A stretch of DNA of 64,000 nucleotides. Origin: Silvania confinis. GTDB taxonomy: Bacteria > Pseudomonadota > Gammaproteobacteria > Enterobacterales > Enterobacteriaceae. Under the pieces are notes generated by a model. The model did not search any database, had not been told where the DNA came from, and saw only the letters and a list, made by a program, of their open reading frames with translations. The translations under genes were made by a program, and so were the position numbers. The DNA is taken from contig NZ_JAMGZJ010000071.1 of the NCBI RefSeq assembly GCF_025564085.1, forward strand, positions 149,254 to 213,253. Reading direction: 5' to 3'. Positions 1 to 10,098 of the stretch are shown here, in pieces (within the stretch, counting starts at the first letter, position 1; each line of letters starts with the position of its first letter).

Positions 1-48
1 GCGGAATTGTACCGGATTCACGCCCTGTTTTATAGCGGAATAGTGATG

Positions 49-1782
49 CTAAAGTGGCCAGATATGGTCGATGATGATTTGCAGCGTGCGGTTACCGCGA
101 AACTCGTTGATATCCAGTTTGTAGGCCAGCGTCACTTCGCGCACGCCGTTGTCCGGCCAGACTGCGGTATCGACGTTAAAGGCGATCCCATCCAGCAGCG
201 GCCCACCGCCAACCGGCTCAACCATCACTTTGAGGTGACGCTCACCGACCAGCCGCTGTTGCAGCAGACGAAAACGCCCGTCAAACAGCGGCTCCGGGAA
301 CATCTGCCCCCATGGACCAGCGTCGCGCAGCATTTGCGCCACTTCCATGGACATATCCGCAGCCGCTAACGGACCATCGGAGACCACTTCGCCCTGCAGC
401 AGAGCAGGATCCAGCCAGTCGGTGACCAGCTCGCTGAACAGACGCTGAAACTGATCGAACTTCGCCTCTTCCAGCGACAGGCCCGCCGCCATCGCGTGGC
501 CGCCGAATTTAATCATCAGCCCCGGATGCAGCGTATCCAGCCGCTCCAGTGCATCACGCATATGCAGCCCCTGAATGGATCGACCGGATCCTTTCAGCGT
601 ACCGTCACCGGCAGGAGCAAACGCAATCACCGGGCGGTGAAAACGCTCTTTGAGGCGCGAGGCTAAAATACCGACCACGCCCTGATGCCACTCCGGGTGA
701 TACATCGCCAGCCCGCCGGGCAGCGTCTCGCTGCTGCGTTCCAGCTTTTCACAGAGGGTCAGCGCTTCGGCCTGCATCCCCTGCTCGATCTCTTTGCGGG
801 TCTGGTTCAGGGCATCCAGCTCGCTGGCCAACACTCGCGCCTCGCCAATGTTGTCGCACAGCAACAGCGCCACGCCGACCGACATATCGTCCAGACGCCC
901 TGCCGCGTTCAGACGTGGGCCGATAGCAAACCCCAGATCGCTGGCGGCCAGCTTCTGCGGATCCCGGTTGGCGATTTCCAGCAGAGCCTTAATGCCCGGA
1001 CGGCATTTACCCGCGCGAATGCGGCTCAGGCCCTGCCAGGTCAGAATGCGGTTATTGGCATCCAGCGGCACCACGTCCGCCACGGTACCCAGCGCCACCA
1101 GATCCAGCAGCTCAGCCAGATTGGGCACCGTAATCCCGCGTGCGTCAAACCAGCCTTTATCACGCAGCAACGTGCGCAGCGCCAGCATCAGGTAGAACGC
1201 CACCCCCACGCCCGCCAGCGATTTTGACGGAAACGCACACTCGCGCAGGTTAGGGTTAACGATCGCTTCTGCTGCCGGAAGCGTGTCGCCGGGCAGGTGA
1301 TGATCGGTGACCAGCACCGGGATCCCAAGCGATTTAGCATGATCGACACCGGCATGAGACGAGATCCCGTTATCCACCGTCAGGATCAGCTGCGCGCCGC
1401 GCGCGTGAGCCTGATCGACCACTTCCGGGCTCAGGCCGTAGCCATCCTCAAAGCGGTTCGGCACCAGATACGAGACGTTATCGCACCCCATCGCCCGCAG
1501 GCTGAGCACGCTCAGGGCGGTGCTGGTGGCGCCATCCGCATCAAAGTCACCAACAACGATAATCCGCGTCCCTTCCTTAAAGGCCAGGTATAGCCGTTCG
1601 GCTGCGAGATCCACGCCGCTGAGCTGCTGCCACGGCAGCATGCCTTTTACGCCGCGTTCCAGATCGCCCGCGCTTTGCACGCCGCGGCTGGCATACAGCC
1701 GACGCAGCAGAGGGGGCAGATCGACTGGCAGATCGGCATGTTCATCCACCTCACGGCGACGAAGCTGTATCGTTGATTTCAC
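49..1782 (-). CDS. recJ: Single-stranded-DNA-specific exonuclease RecJ
   Basis: RecJ is the 5'-3' single-strand exonuclease of RecF-pathway recombination and mismatch repair. At 577 aa it is the length usual for enterobacterial RecJ. DHH-family metal-binding motifs are visible: DFDADG at residues 79-84, VDNG at 136-139 and DHH at 160-162. A GGHAMAAG motif of the DHHA1 domain lies in the C-terminal third, and an OB-like C-terminal part follows. It is the last gene of xerD-dsbC-recJ on this strand, starting only 5 bp beyond the dsbC stop, so it is probably co-transcribed. Positions 1-48 beyond the TAG stop are the gap in which prfB would normally follow; no part of prfB is seen. Confidence 0.97.
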   Translation of the reverse strand: MKSTIQLRRREVDEHADLPVDLPPLLRRLYASRGVQSAGDLERGVKGMLPWQQLSGVDLAAERLYLAFKEGTRIIVVGDFDADGATSTALSVLSLRAMGCDNVSYLVPNRFEDGYGLSPEVVDQAHARGAQLILTVDNGISSHAGVDHAKSLGIPVLVTDHHLPGDTLPAAEAIVNPNLRECAFPSKSLAGVGVAFYLMLALRTLLRDKGWFDARGITVPNLAELLDLVALGTVADVVPLDANNRILTWQGLSRIRAGKCRPGIKALLEIANRDPQKLAASDLGFAIGPRLNAAGRLDDMSVGVALLLCDNIGEARVLASELDALNQTRKEIEQGMQAEALTLCEKLERSSETLPGGLAMYHPEWHQGVVGILASRLKERFHRPVIAFAPAGDGTLKGSGRSIQGLHMRDALERLDTLHPGLMIKFGGHAMAAGLSLEEAKFDQFQRLFSELVTDWLDPALLQGEVVSDGPLAAADMSMEVAQMLRDAGPWGQMFPEPLFDGRFRLLQQRLVGERHLKVMVEPVGGGPLLDGIAFNVDTAVWPDNGVREVTLAYKLDINEFRGNRTLQIIIDHIWPL

Positions 1783-1787
1783 GTGAA

Positions 1788-2501
1788 TTATTTACCGCCA
1801 AACTGTTTCTGGTGCGCGTCGAGGAACTCTTTCATCTCTTTCGGCCCCTGATAGCCCGGCACCACATAGCCGTTGTTCAGCACGATGGCCGGGGTACCGG
1901 TCACACCGAACTGCACGCCCAGCGCGTAATGATTCGCAATGTCGATATCGCAGGATGCAGGCTGCACGCCTTTGCTGCTCATCGCATCATCGAACGCTTT
2001 GTTGCGATCTTTGGCGCACCAGATGGCCTTCATATCCTGCTCTGGTTTGCTGTTGATGCCCGCACGCGGGAACGCAAGGTAGCGCACGGTGATCCCCAGC
2101 GCATTGTAGTCTTTCATCTCTTCATGCAGCTTGTGACAGTAGCCGCAGGTGATGTCGGTGAACACGGTAATGACGTGTTTTTCCTGCGCGGCTTTGTAGA
2201 CGATCATCTCTTTTTCCAGCGCATTCAGGTTTTTCATCAGCATCTGGTTGGTGATATTTACCGGCTGAGCGCCGCTCACGTCGTACATTGGCCCCTGGAC
2301 AAAGTGCTTACCGTCTTCGGTGACGTACAGCACACCACTGTTGGTCAGCACCGTCTTCATCCCGGCAACCGGCGCAGCCTGGATGTCGCTGCTGGTGACG
2401 CCAAGCTTCGCCAGAGACTGTTTAATGGCCGCATCATCAGCGTGGGCCAGACCGGAAAATGAGGCTGCCAGCAGAGAGAACAGCACTAAAGACTTTTTCA
2501 T
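1788..2501 (-). CDS. dsbC: Periplasmic disulfide isomerase DsbC
   Basis: DsbC shuffles wrong disulfides in the periplasm and is kept reduced by DsbD. The start at 2501 (MKKSLVLF) gives 237 aa; an in-frame ATG two codons upstream is disfavoured because the AGGA ribosome site would abut it directly. A signal peptide covers about residues 1-21, ending LAHA. The N-terminal dimerisation domain is followed by a thioredoxin fold with the active-site CGYC at 119-122. Structural cysteines lie at C162 and C184, and a cis-Pro region (TGTPA) is present. It lies between xerD and recJ, the same order as in E. coli. Confidence 0.97.
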   Translation of the reverse strand: MKKSLVLFSLLAASFSGLAHADDAAIKQSLAKLGVTSSDIQAAPVAGMKTVLTNSGVLYVTEDGKHFVQGPMYDVSGAQPVNITNQMLMKNLNALEKEMIVYKAAQEKHVITVFTDITCGYCHKLHEEMKDYNALGITVRYLAFPRAGINSKPEQDMKAIWCAKDRNKAFDDAMSSKGVQPASCDIDIANHYALGVQFGVTGTPAIVLNNGYVVPGYQGPKEMKEFLDAHQKQFGGK

Positions 2502-2526
2502 ATTCATTCCTGTTGCGATTCAGCAC

Positions 2527-3423
2527 TCACGCGCGTGGGTGATGCTGTTGATGTAGCTGCCGCAGGCGTTCCGTCGCGACATGCGTGTATATTTGTGTCG
2601 TTGAGAGGTCACTGTGCCCCAGCAGCATCTGGACCACGCGCAGATCGGCGCCATGGTTCAAAAGATGGGTGGCAAAGGCATGACGCAGAACGTGCGGCGA
2701 CAATTTTTCACTGTCGATACCCGCCAGTGTGGCGTAATGTTTGATGCGATGCCAGAAGGTTTGACGCGTCATTTGCCGGGCGCGCTGGCTGGGGAACAGC
2801 ACATCGATAGAGACACCGTTGAGCAACCACGGACGCCCGTATTCAAGATAGTTCTCCACCCAGTAAACCGCCTCTTCGCCCAGCGGCACCAGACGCTCTT
2901 TATTGCCTTTACCGATCACCCGTACCACGCCCTGACGCAGGCTGATGTCGCTCATCGACAGGCCGACCAGTTCCGACACGCGCAACCCGGTGGCGTATAA
3001 GACCTCAAGCATCGCTTTATCGCGTAACTCCAGCGGTTGGTCAACCACGGGCGACTGTAATAATCTCTCAACTTGCGCTTCGCTGAGATCCTTCGGCAGA
3101 CGCTGCGGCAGCTTGGGCGACGCCAGCACCGCGCTGGGATCGTCCGCGCGAAATTTTTCACGATAGAGATGCTGAAACAGACGGCGGATGGCGCTCAGCA
3201 GACGCGCAGAGCTGGTCGCTTTGTAGCCGCCTTCCATGCGATCCGCCAACAGCGCCTGCAGATCGTCGCTTTGAGCAGTTTCAAGGGAGCGGCCATGATG
3301 CTGTAACCATGCCGCCAGCATCGCCAGATCGCGTCGATAAGCACTGAGGGTATTTTCGGCCAGATTCTTCTCAAGCCATAGCGCATCGAGAAATTGTTCG
3401 ATCAGTGCGAGATCCTTTTCCAC
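2527..3423 (-). CDS. xerD: Site-specific tyrosine recombinase XerD
   Basis: XerD resolves chromosome dimers at dif together with XerC, under FtsK control. The 298 aa protein has the N-terminal SAM-like core-binding domain (about 1-105) and the catalytic domain. All active-site residues are visible: R148 in TGLRVSE, K172 in GKGNKE, H244 and R247 in HVLRH, H270 in LGHSD, and the nucleophile Y279 in QIYTH. This is the housekeeping recombinase and not a phage integrase: no attachment-site or phage genes are nearby, and it heads the xerD-dsbC-recJ operon. Confidence 0.97.
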   Translation of the reverse strand: MEKDLALIEQFLDALWLEKNLAENTLSAYRRDLAMLAAWLQHHGRSLETAQSDDLQALLADRMEGGYKATSSARLLSAIRRLFQHLYREKFRADDPSAVLASPKLPQRLPKDLSEAQVERLLQSPVVDQPLELRDKAMLEVLYATGLRVSELVGLSMSDISLRQGVVRVIGKGNKERLVPLGEEAVYWVENYLEYGRPWLLNGVSIDVLFPSQRARQMTRQTFWHRIKHYATLAGIDSEKLSPHVLRHAFATHLLNHGADLRVVQMLLGHSDLSTTQIYTHVATERLRQLHQQHHPRA

Positions 3424-3524
3424 ATCAGCCCCTTTGGTTCAGCAGTCGGTGCATTATGCCTGAATGCGCCTTGTTTCTGGTACACTACTCGCAAAGTCAT
3501 AGCAAGTATTGAGACATTTTAGCG

Positions 3525-4046
3525 ATGAATATTGGTCTGTTTTATGGTTCCAGCACCTGCTACACCGAGATGGCGGCAGAGAAAATTCGCGACATTATCG
3601 GCCCGGAACTGGTGACGCTGCATAATCTTAAGGACGACGCCCCGACGATGATGGAACAGTACGACGTACTCATCCTCGGGATCCCGACGTGGGACTTCGG
3701 TGAACTGCAGGAAGACTGGGAAGCAATCTGGGAACAGCTTGATTCGCTGCAGCTAGAAGGCAAAATCATCGCGCTGTACGGCATGGGCGATCAGTTAGGC
3801 TACGGCGAGTGGTTCCTCGACGCGCTGGGGATGCTACACGACAAGCTGGCAGCAAAAGGCGTGGCCTTTATTGGTTACTGGCCGACCGAAGGCTATGAGT
3901 TTACCAGCAAGAAGCCGATCATTGCCGACGGTCAGCTGTTTGTTGGGCTGGCACTGGATGAAACCAACCAGTACGATCTGAGCGAAGAGCGCCTGCAAAA
4001 CTGGTGCGAGCAGATCCTTGGCGAAATGGCGGAGCAGTTCAGCTAA
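3525..4046 (+). CDS. fldB: Flavodoxin 2
   Basis: This is a long-chain flavodoxin of 173 aa, a cytosolic FMN electron carrier. The phosphate-binding loop GSSTCYTE is at residues 8-15. FMN-flanking loops follow at about 57-62 (TWDFGE) and in the [12 protein letters not shown] segment. It is named FldB and not FldA because of its position directly divergent from xerD. In E. coli FldB is SoxRS-induced, but I see no confident soxbox here. It ends 4 bp from the convergent cptA stop. Confidence 0.95.
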   Translation: MNIGLFYGSSTCYTEMAAEKIRDIIGPELVTLHNLKDDAPTMMEQYDVLILGIPTWDFGELQEDWEAIWEQLDSLQLEGKIIALYGMGDQLGYGEWFLDALGMLHDKLAAKGVAFIGYWPTEGYEFTSKKPIIADGQLFVGLALDETNQYDLSEERLQNWCEQILGEMAEQFS

Positions 4047-4050
4047 CCCG

Positions 4051-4467
4051 CTACCGCCGTCCGTGCGTCGGTTGTTGCGAAACCATCCGACGCAGATCCC
4101 GCCACTCCCCTTCATCCATACTGTCTGCGGATATCCATAAATGGTGGCTGCGCTGTCCGTCGCCTTTGCGCAGACGAAACATCATGCCGGAATTGAGCAT
4201 CCACGGGGTGCCCACAATCTCCCAGTCACTGCCCTGCCAGTGCAGACGAGAATCCATCATCAGTTTGATTTCACCCTGCCGGGTATTGATGCGCCGTTGA
4301 CTACGCACGCTATCGAACACCACCAGCGAAAGTAATATCAGCCAGAGTGGGGTATAGCTAAGCGGCCACGGCATCAACAGGATCAACGCCGCAACCAGGC
4401 CGTGGAGCAAAAGAGACATCCACTGTGAGCGCCATGAGACGCGCAGATCAGATTGCCACAGGACCAC
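4051..4467 (-). CDS. cptA: CptA/YgfX, small membrane protein (putative cytoskeleton inhibitor)
   Basis: This 138 aa protein has two closely spaced hydrophobic helices in residues about 17-55, followed by a soluble, basic C-terminal domain. The start is a GTG at 4467, inside the end of sdhE, so translation is coupled by a 20-bp overlap. The E. coli orthologue YgfX has been reported as a toxin acting on MreB and FtsZ with YgfY as antitoxin. YgfY is better established as the flavinylation factor SdhE, so the toxin-antitoxin reading is disputed. The identity comes from sequence and context; the function is from the family. Confidence 0.9.
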   Translation of the reverse strand: MVLWQSDLRVSWRSQWMSLLLHGLVAALILLMPWPLSYTPLWLILLSLVVFDSVRSQRRINTRQGEIKLMMDSRLHWQGSDWEIVGTPWMLNSGMMFRLRKGDGQRSHHLWISADSMDEGEWRDLRRMVSQQPTHGRR

Positions 4468-4714
4468 GTTCCCGATTCCGTGTTTGAATTAGAAGCACCA
4501 TCCGTTGCAGCTCGGCGTCGGCAGGTTTGCCGTGATTCATCAACCAGTTGAATAAGTCGGGATCGTCGCTCTCGAGCAGGCGGATGAACAGATGTTTATC
4601 GTCATCGCTCAGGCTATCGTATTCGTATTCGAAGAACGGCATGATCGAAATGTCGAGTTCGCGCATGCCGCGGCGGCACGCCCAGTGAATGCGGGGTTTG
4701 TTACTAATATCCAT
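4448..4714 (-). CDS. sdhE: FAD assembly factor SdhE (YgfY/CptB)
   Basis: SdhE promotes covalent attachment of FAD to succinate dehydrogenase (SdhA) and fumarate reductase. The 88 aa protein is a small acidic five-helix domain with the RGMRE motif (RGxxE, residues 15-19), which is essential in this family. It overlaps the GTG start of cptA by 20 bp, giving a two-gene operon transcribed away from ygfZ. The older name CptB reflects its proposed antitoxin role. Confidence 0.95.
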   Translation of the reverse strand: MDISNKPRIHWACRRGMRELDISIMPFFEYEYDSLSDDDKHLFIRLLESDDPDLFNWLMNHGKPADAELQRMVLLIQTRNRERGPVAI

Positions 4715-5019
4715 GTGTTCTATTCCTGCATAACGTTGAGTTCAGGCAGCATCCTGCTCGACTCTGCTGAAATGGGCATCAACCGTAAAGAAACTGCCCT
4801 TAGTGTAACGTGTTTTTTGCGGCTCCATTACTGGAATATTACAGACTCACAGCATGTCTTCAGAAAAAAACCGCAAAAAACATACGTGTTCATCAGTTTT
4901 GCGCAGCGTTACGCAGAACTGCGTGAAGGCACGAATAGCCAGATGAAACCACTTGCATTGGCTACAGTCTCTTTTACCATTAGGCCTTAACAAAGCGTTA
5001 AGCAATTCAGGACATCAAT
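4715..5019. other. Divergent intergenic region sdhE / ygfZ
   Basis: This 305-bp stretch must hold the promoters of sdhE-cptA (-) and ygfZ (+). It is locally AT-rich around 4805-4900. I see no convincing small gene, RNA gene or operator in it. A weak open frame across the region has no family resemblance and is probably chance. Confidence 0.5.
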
Positions 5020-6000
5020 ATGGCTTTTACACCTTTTTCTCCGCGCCAGCCTGTCGCCTCTGCGCGTCTGCCGCTGACGCTTATGACGCTTGATGACTGG
5101 GCGCTGGCGACCCTCGTGGGTGCAGACAGCGAGAAGTACCTGCAGGGCCAGGTGACTGCAGACGTCAGCCAGTTGACCGAACACCAGCATTTACTGGCCG
5201 CGCACTGTGATCCAAAAGGCAAGATGTGGAGCAACCTGCGTCTCTTCCGCCGCGGGGGCGGTTTTGCCCTGATCGAACGCCGTAGCCTGCGCGACGCCCA
5301 GCTTACTGAGCTGAAAAAGTACGCGGTATTCTCTAAAGTGACTATCGCCGCCGATGATGAATCAGTGCTGTTAGGCGTGGCAGGATTCCAGGCACGCGCC
5401 GCGTTGAAAAACCTGTTTAGCGAGCTGCCTGATGGCGAAAAGCAGGTCATCAGCGATGGCAACACGTCCCTGCTGTGGTTTGAACACCCTGCGGAACGTT
5501 TTCTGCTGGTCACCGACGCGGCAACCGCTGAACGCGTCACCGAAGCCCTGCGCGGCGAAGCGCAGTTAAATAATTCCCAGCAGTGGCTGGCGCTGAATAT
5601 TGAAGCCGGCCAGCCGGTTATCGACGCCGCCAACAGTGGACAGTTTATACCGCAGGCGACGAATCTGCAGGCGCTCGGCGGCATCAGCTTTAAAAAAGGC
5701 TGCTACACCGGTCAGGAGATGGTCGCCCGAGCGAAGTTCCGCGGCGCTAACAAGCGTGCGCTGTGGTATCTGGCCGGTCACGCCAGCCGCGTTCCGGAAG
5801 CTGGCGAAGACCTGGAGCTGAAAATGGGTGAAAACTGGCGCCGTACCGGCACCGTACTGGCCGCCGTTCAGCTTGATGATGGTCGTCTGCTGGTGCAGGC
5901 CGTTATGAATAACGATATGGAGCCAGATAGCGTGTTCCGCGTACGCGAAGATGCGAATACCCTGAGCATTGAACCGCTGCCGTACTCGCTGGAAGAGTGA
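5020..6000 (+). CDS. ygfZ: Folate-binding protein YgfZ (Fe-S cluster/tRNA modification)
   Basis: YgfZ is a GcvT-fold, tetrahydrofolate-binding protein needed for the activity of several Fe-S enzymes such as MiaB. The 326 aa protein carries the family signature KGCYTGQE at residues 226-233, including the conserved Cys228. Similarity to aminomethyltransferase runs over the N-terminal domain. It stands alone on the + strand, divergent from sdhE, and is followed by a REP-type repeat. Confidence 0.95.
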   Translation: MAFTPFSPRQPVASARLPLTLMTLDDWALATLVGADSEKYLQGQVTADVSQLTEHQHLLAAHCDPKGKMWSNLRLFRRGGGFALIERRSLRDAQLTELKKYAVFSKVTIAADDESVLLGVAGFQARAALKNLFSELPDGEKQVISDGNTSLLWFEHPAERFLLVTDAATAERVTEALRGEAQLNNSQQWLALNIEAGQPVIDAANSGQFIPQATNLQALGGISFKKGCYTGQEMVARAKFRGANKRALWYLAGHASRVPEAGEDLELKMGENWRRTGTVLAAVQLDDGRLLVQAVMNNDMEPDSVFRVREDANTLSIEPLPYSLEE

Positions 6001-6010
6001 TGCTATTCGT

Positions 6011-6084
6011 GCCGGGTGGCGGCTTCGCCTTACCCGGCCTACGGATCGACTTGTAGGCCCGTGCAAGCGTTAGCGCCGCCGGGC
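6011..6084. repeat. REP/BIME element (two inverted REP units)
   Basis: Two GC-rich palindromic units lie between ygfZ and yqfA. The first (6011-6041) begins gccgggtggcggcttcgcc and ends acccggc. The second (6053-6084) contains taggcccgtgcaagcgttag and ends gccgccgggc. The inverted pair is typical of BIMEs and could stabilise or terminate the convergent ygfZ and yqfA transcripts. Similar units occur at 13968, 16950 and 24611. Confidence 0.75.
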
Positions 6085-6098
6085 AACAGCCGTAGGAA

Positions 6099-6776
<678 letters not shown>

Positions 6777-6833
6777 CTACGTGAATAATGCATTGCCGAC
6801 TATGCTAACTGAGAATGATTCCAGTGAACACCT

Positions 6834-6905
6834 GTTAGCTAAAATAAATACCACCCCATAATTACATCAATATAATCATTTAGTTAAGAGGGTATTTCAG
6901 CTAAC
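6834..6905. repeat. Imperfect inverted repeat between yqfB and yqfA
   Basis: The arm at 6834-6852 (gttagctaaaataaatacc) and the arm at 6891-6905 (ggtatttcagctaac) are inverted copies, apart from a 4-nt insertion and one mismatch. They lie 38 bp apart in an AT-rich gap just downstream of yqfB. They could form a hairpin in the yqfB 3' end or flank an operator for yqfA. No function is assigned. Confidence 0.45.
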
Positions 6906-6923
6906 GCATGTTCACATTAAAAA

Positions 6924-7235
6924 TCAAAGGCATTTAAATTCAATGACATAAAACTGCGTCTGATGGGGATAAATTTCCGCGATCACGCGCTTAAGTTCCT
7001 CGCGCGTCATATTCTCCTGCTGGGCATGTTTTTCGGTCAGCGTCTCCAGCGTTACCGTTGAGGTATCCGTCACTTCAATGGTGCAGAAGTACTCTTCGTC
7101 CTCAAACCGCCCGACCCGCAGAATATCGCCGACCTTGAAGTGCGCTTCACTGGCGTCGCGGATAGTGATGGTTTTACGTCCGGCCAGAATGTCATCCTGA
7201 AAGCGCTGAAAAAAAGTAATGTCGTTTGGCTGCAT
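6924..7235 (-). CDS. yqfB: ASCH-domain N4-acetylcytidine amidohydrolase YqfB
   Basis: This small 103 aa ASCH-domain protein begins [12 protein letters not shown] and contains the family motif KTITIRD at about 21-27. The E. coli orthologue hydrolyses N4-acetylcytidine to cytidine and acetate. Its start codon faces the RpiR-type gene across a gap of about 50 bp, so promoter elements of the two genes must overlap or lie inside coding sequence. Confidence 0.92.
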   Translation of the reverse strand: MQPNDITFFQRFQDDILAGRKTITIRDASEAHFKVGDILRVGRFEDEEYFCTIEVTDTSTVTLETLTEKHAQQENMTREELKRVIAEIYPHQTQFYVIEFKCL

Positions 7236-7286
7236 GTTATTATTCCTGAAGATGAAGTCTGATGAGTGAGTTTAGCCACTGTGAGC

Positions 7287-8018
7287 ATGTTCTCCCATTC
7301 CGCCATAGCCAGCCTCAATAATCTGGAGATGATGGTCTACAACACCGTCATTAAAAACCGCGACCAGGTGATGTACATGACCATTCGCGAACTGGCGGAC
7401 GCGGCTGAGGTCTCCACCACCACCGTGCTGCGCTTTTGTCGCAAGCTAAAATGCGATGGCTATTCTGAATTTCGCGTGCGGTTTAAATTGTATCTTGAAC
7501 AAAATGAACCGCAGCAGGCCAACTTTGGCGCGAGCGAGATTATCAGTTTTTTCAAAAGCGTGAACAATGACGAATTTGATATTTTACTGAATAATGCCGT
7601 CGATATTATATTATCCTCTGAGCGTATTATTTTTGTCGGTGCAGGCACTTCCGGCTCGCTGGCAAAATACGGAGCACGTTTCTTTTCCAATATAGGTAAA
7701 TTCAGCAACCATATCGACGATCCTTATTTCCCGGTGACGAACGATATGGCAAAAAATGCGCTGGCGATCGTGCTGTCCGTCTCGGGTGAAACCGAGGAGA
7801 TCCTGCGTTTCGCCAGCCAGTTCAGCCTGCATAAATGCAAGGTGCTGTCGATCACCAGCCACGAGCATTCGCGGCTGGCTAAGCTTGCCGACTTTAATCT
7901 CTCCTGGCATGTGCCGCAAACCCGCATTGGCGGCGTCTACGATATTACCACCCAAATTCCGGTCATTTATATTCTTGAATCGCTGGGTCGCAAACTGGCG
8001 AAGAAATTAACAGAATAA
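7287..8018 (+). CDS. MurR/RpiR-family transcriptional regulator
   Basis: This 243 aa regulator has an N-terminal HTH_6 domain (about 1-75, recognition region MTIRELADAAEVSTTTVLRF) and a SIS sugar-phosphate-binding domain (about 105-225). SIS loops FVGAGTSGSLA at 116-126 and SVSGETEE at 164-171 are visible. RpiR proteins respond to phosphosugars, and it lies 113 bp upstream of bglA in the same direction. A cellobiose- or arbutin-type 6-phosphoglucoside as ligand is therefore a reasonable inference. E. coli K-12 has no such gene between yqfB and bglA. A GTG seven codons upstream (7266) is an alternative start. Confidence 0.88.
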   Translation: MFSHSAIASLNNLEMMVYNTVIKNRDQVMYMTIRELADAAEVSTTTVLRFCRKLKCDGYSEFRVRFKLYLEQNEPQQANFGASEIISFFKSVNNDEFDILLNNAVDIILSSERIIFVGAGTSGSLAKYGARFFSNIGKFSNHIDDPYFPVTNDMAKNALAIVLSVSGETEEILRFASQFSLHKCKVLSITSHEHSRLAKLADFNLSWHVPQTRIGGVYDITTQIPVIYILESLGRKLAKKLTE

Positions 8019-8047
8019 AACACCCTGTTTTTTAGGTGTGACAAATT

Positions 8048-8065
8048 ACAATTTCCGCAAATTGT
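8048..8065. promoter_or_regulatory. Candidate operator upstream of bglA
   Basis: A perfect inverted repeat, acaatttccgcaaattgt (7-bp arms, 4-bp centre), sits in the 113-bp gap between the RpiR-type gene and bglA, about 67 bp before the bglA start. Its position and symmetry fit an operator, most simply for the adjacent RpiR-type regulator. This is inference; no consensus for this regulator is known to me. Confidence 0.45.
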
Positions 8066-8116
8066 TATATCGTGACTTTTCATTCTCCTTTGTTAGACTC
8101 AAATAATAGCCAATAA

Positions 8117-9565
<1,449 letters not shown>

Positions 9566-9571
9566 TCTCCG

Positions 9572-9596
9572 GCCCTCACCGCTTTCTGGTGAGGGC
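9572..9596 (+). terminator. bglA terminator hairpin
   Basis: A perfect 9-bp stem (gccctcacc / ggtgagggc) with a 7-nt loop lies 6 bp after the bglA stop codon. The following bases are A-rich and there is no clear T-run, so efficiency is uncertain. Confidence 0.55.
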
Positions 9597-9636
9597 AAAC
9601 CTCTTATCTTCCAGACACTTCTTTACAGCTTTCGCG

Positions 9637-9664
9637 TTGCCAAAATGCCTGTGCCCTATAAGAT
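9637..9664 (+). promoter_or_regulatory. Candidate sigma-70 promoter of the scs operon
   Basis: TTGCCA at 9637-9642 and TAAGAT at 9659-9664 are separated by 16 bp, 26 bp ahead of the scsA start, with gaggc just before the ATG. The match is moderate. I could not identify a metal-regulator box with confidence. Confidence 0.4.
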
Positions 9665-9690
9665 AGGCCCCGTGAATATTTGAGGCAAAC

Positions 9691-10050
9691 ATGATCAAGC
9701 GACAACGCAAAGCTATCCTGCTTGTAGTCCTGGCCTGCCTGGTGGTGCTGATATGCACCGTCCAGCGGATGGCCGGGATGCATGCGCTTGTCATGAATAT
9801 CACCGCTTCAGGCCAGACCGTTCAGCAGAGCCAGGAAAGCAGCGAAACGCCGGTAACACCGTGCGAACTCAGCGCCAAATCGTTGATGGCGGTTCCACCC
9901 GTGCTCTTTGAAGGTGCCCTGTTCGCCGTGACCCTTCTGCTGGCGTTGCTGGCAGCCAGCCCACCGCGCCGCGAGCGTTTGTGGCCTCCCCGCGTTATCT
10001 CCTCGCCCCGATTACGGGTGCATCTGCGATTATGCGTCTTCCGTGAATGA
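9691..10050 (+). CDS. scsA: Suppressor of copper sensitivity protein ScsA
   Basis: This 119 aa membrane protein has a hydrophobic helix at about residues 9-26 and a second at about 70-90, and a basic C-terminus. It resembles the first gene product of the Salmonella scsABCD cluster, and its position directly before scsB supports this. Its biochemical role is not established; ScsA has been linked to copper and peroxide tolerance. It is short, and sequence support alone would be modest. Confidence 0.8.
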   Translation: MIKRQRKAILLVVLACLVVLICTVQRMAGMHALVMNITASGQTVQQSQESSETPVTPCELSAKSLMAVPPVLFEGALFAVTLLLALLAASPPRRERLWPPRVISSPRLRVHLRLCVFRE

Positions 10051-10098
10051 GCATTCGCCTGACACATCAGGTTAATTAATCATTTACGGAGAAAAATT

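Noticed and set aside
1..48. Start of prfB with its programmed frameshift
   Set aside because: Only 48 bp beyond recJ are visible and no start codon with a ribosome site or coding sequence of prfB is in the window.
2527..3423. Tyrosine recombinase as a sign of a phage or island
   Set aside because: The sequence and operon context are those of housekeeping XerD; no attachment sites or phage genes are near.
4051..4714. Calling cptA/sdhE simply a toxin-antitoxin module
   Set aside because: The RGMRE motif makes the second protein a flavinylation factor; the toxin-antitoxin reading is disputed, so it is mentioned only as an alternative.
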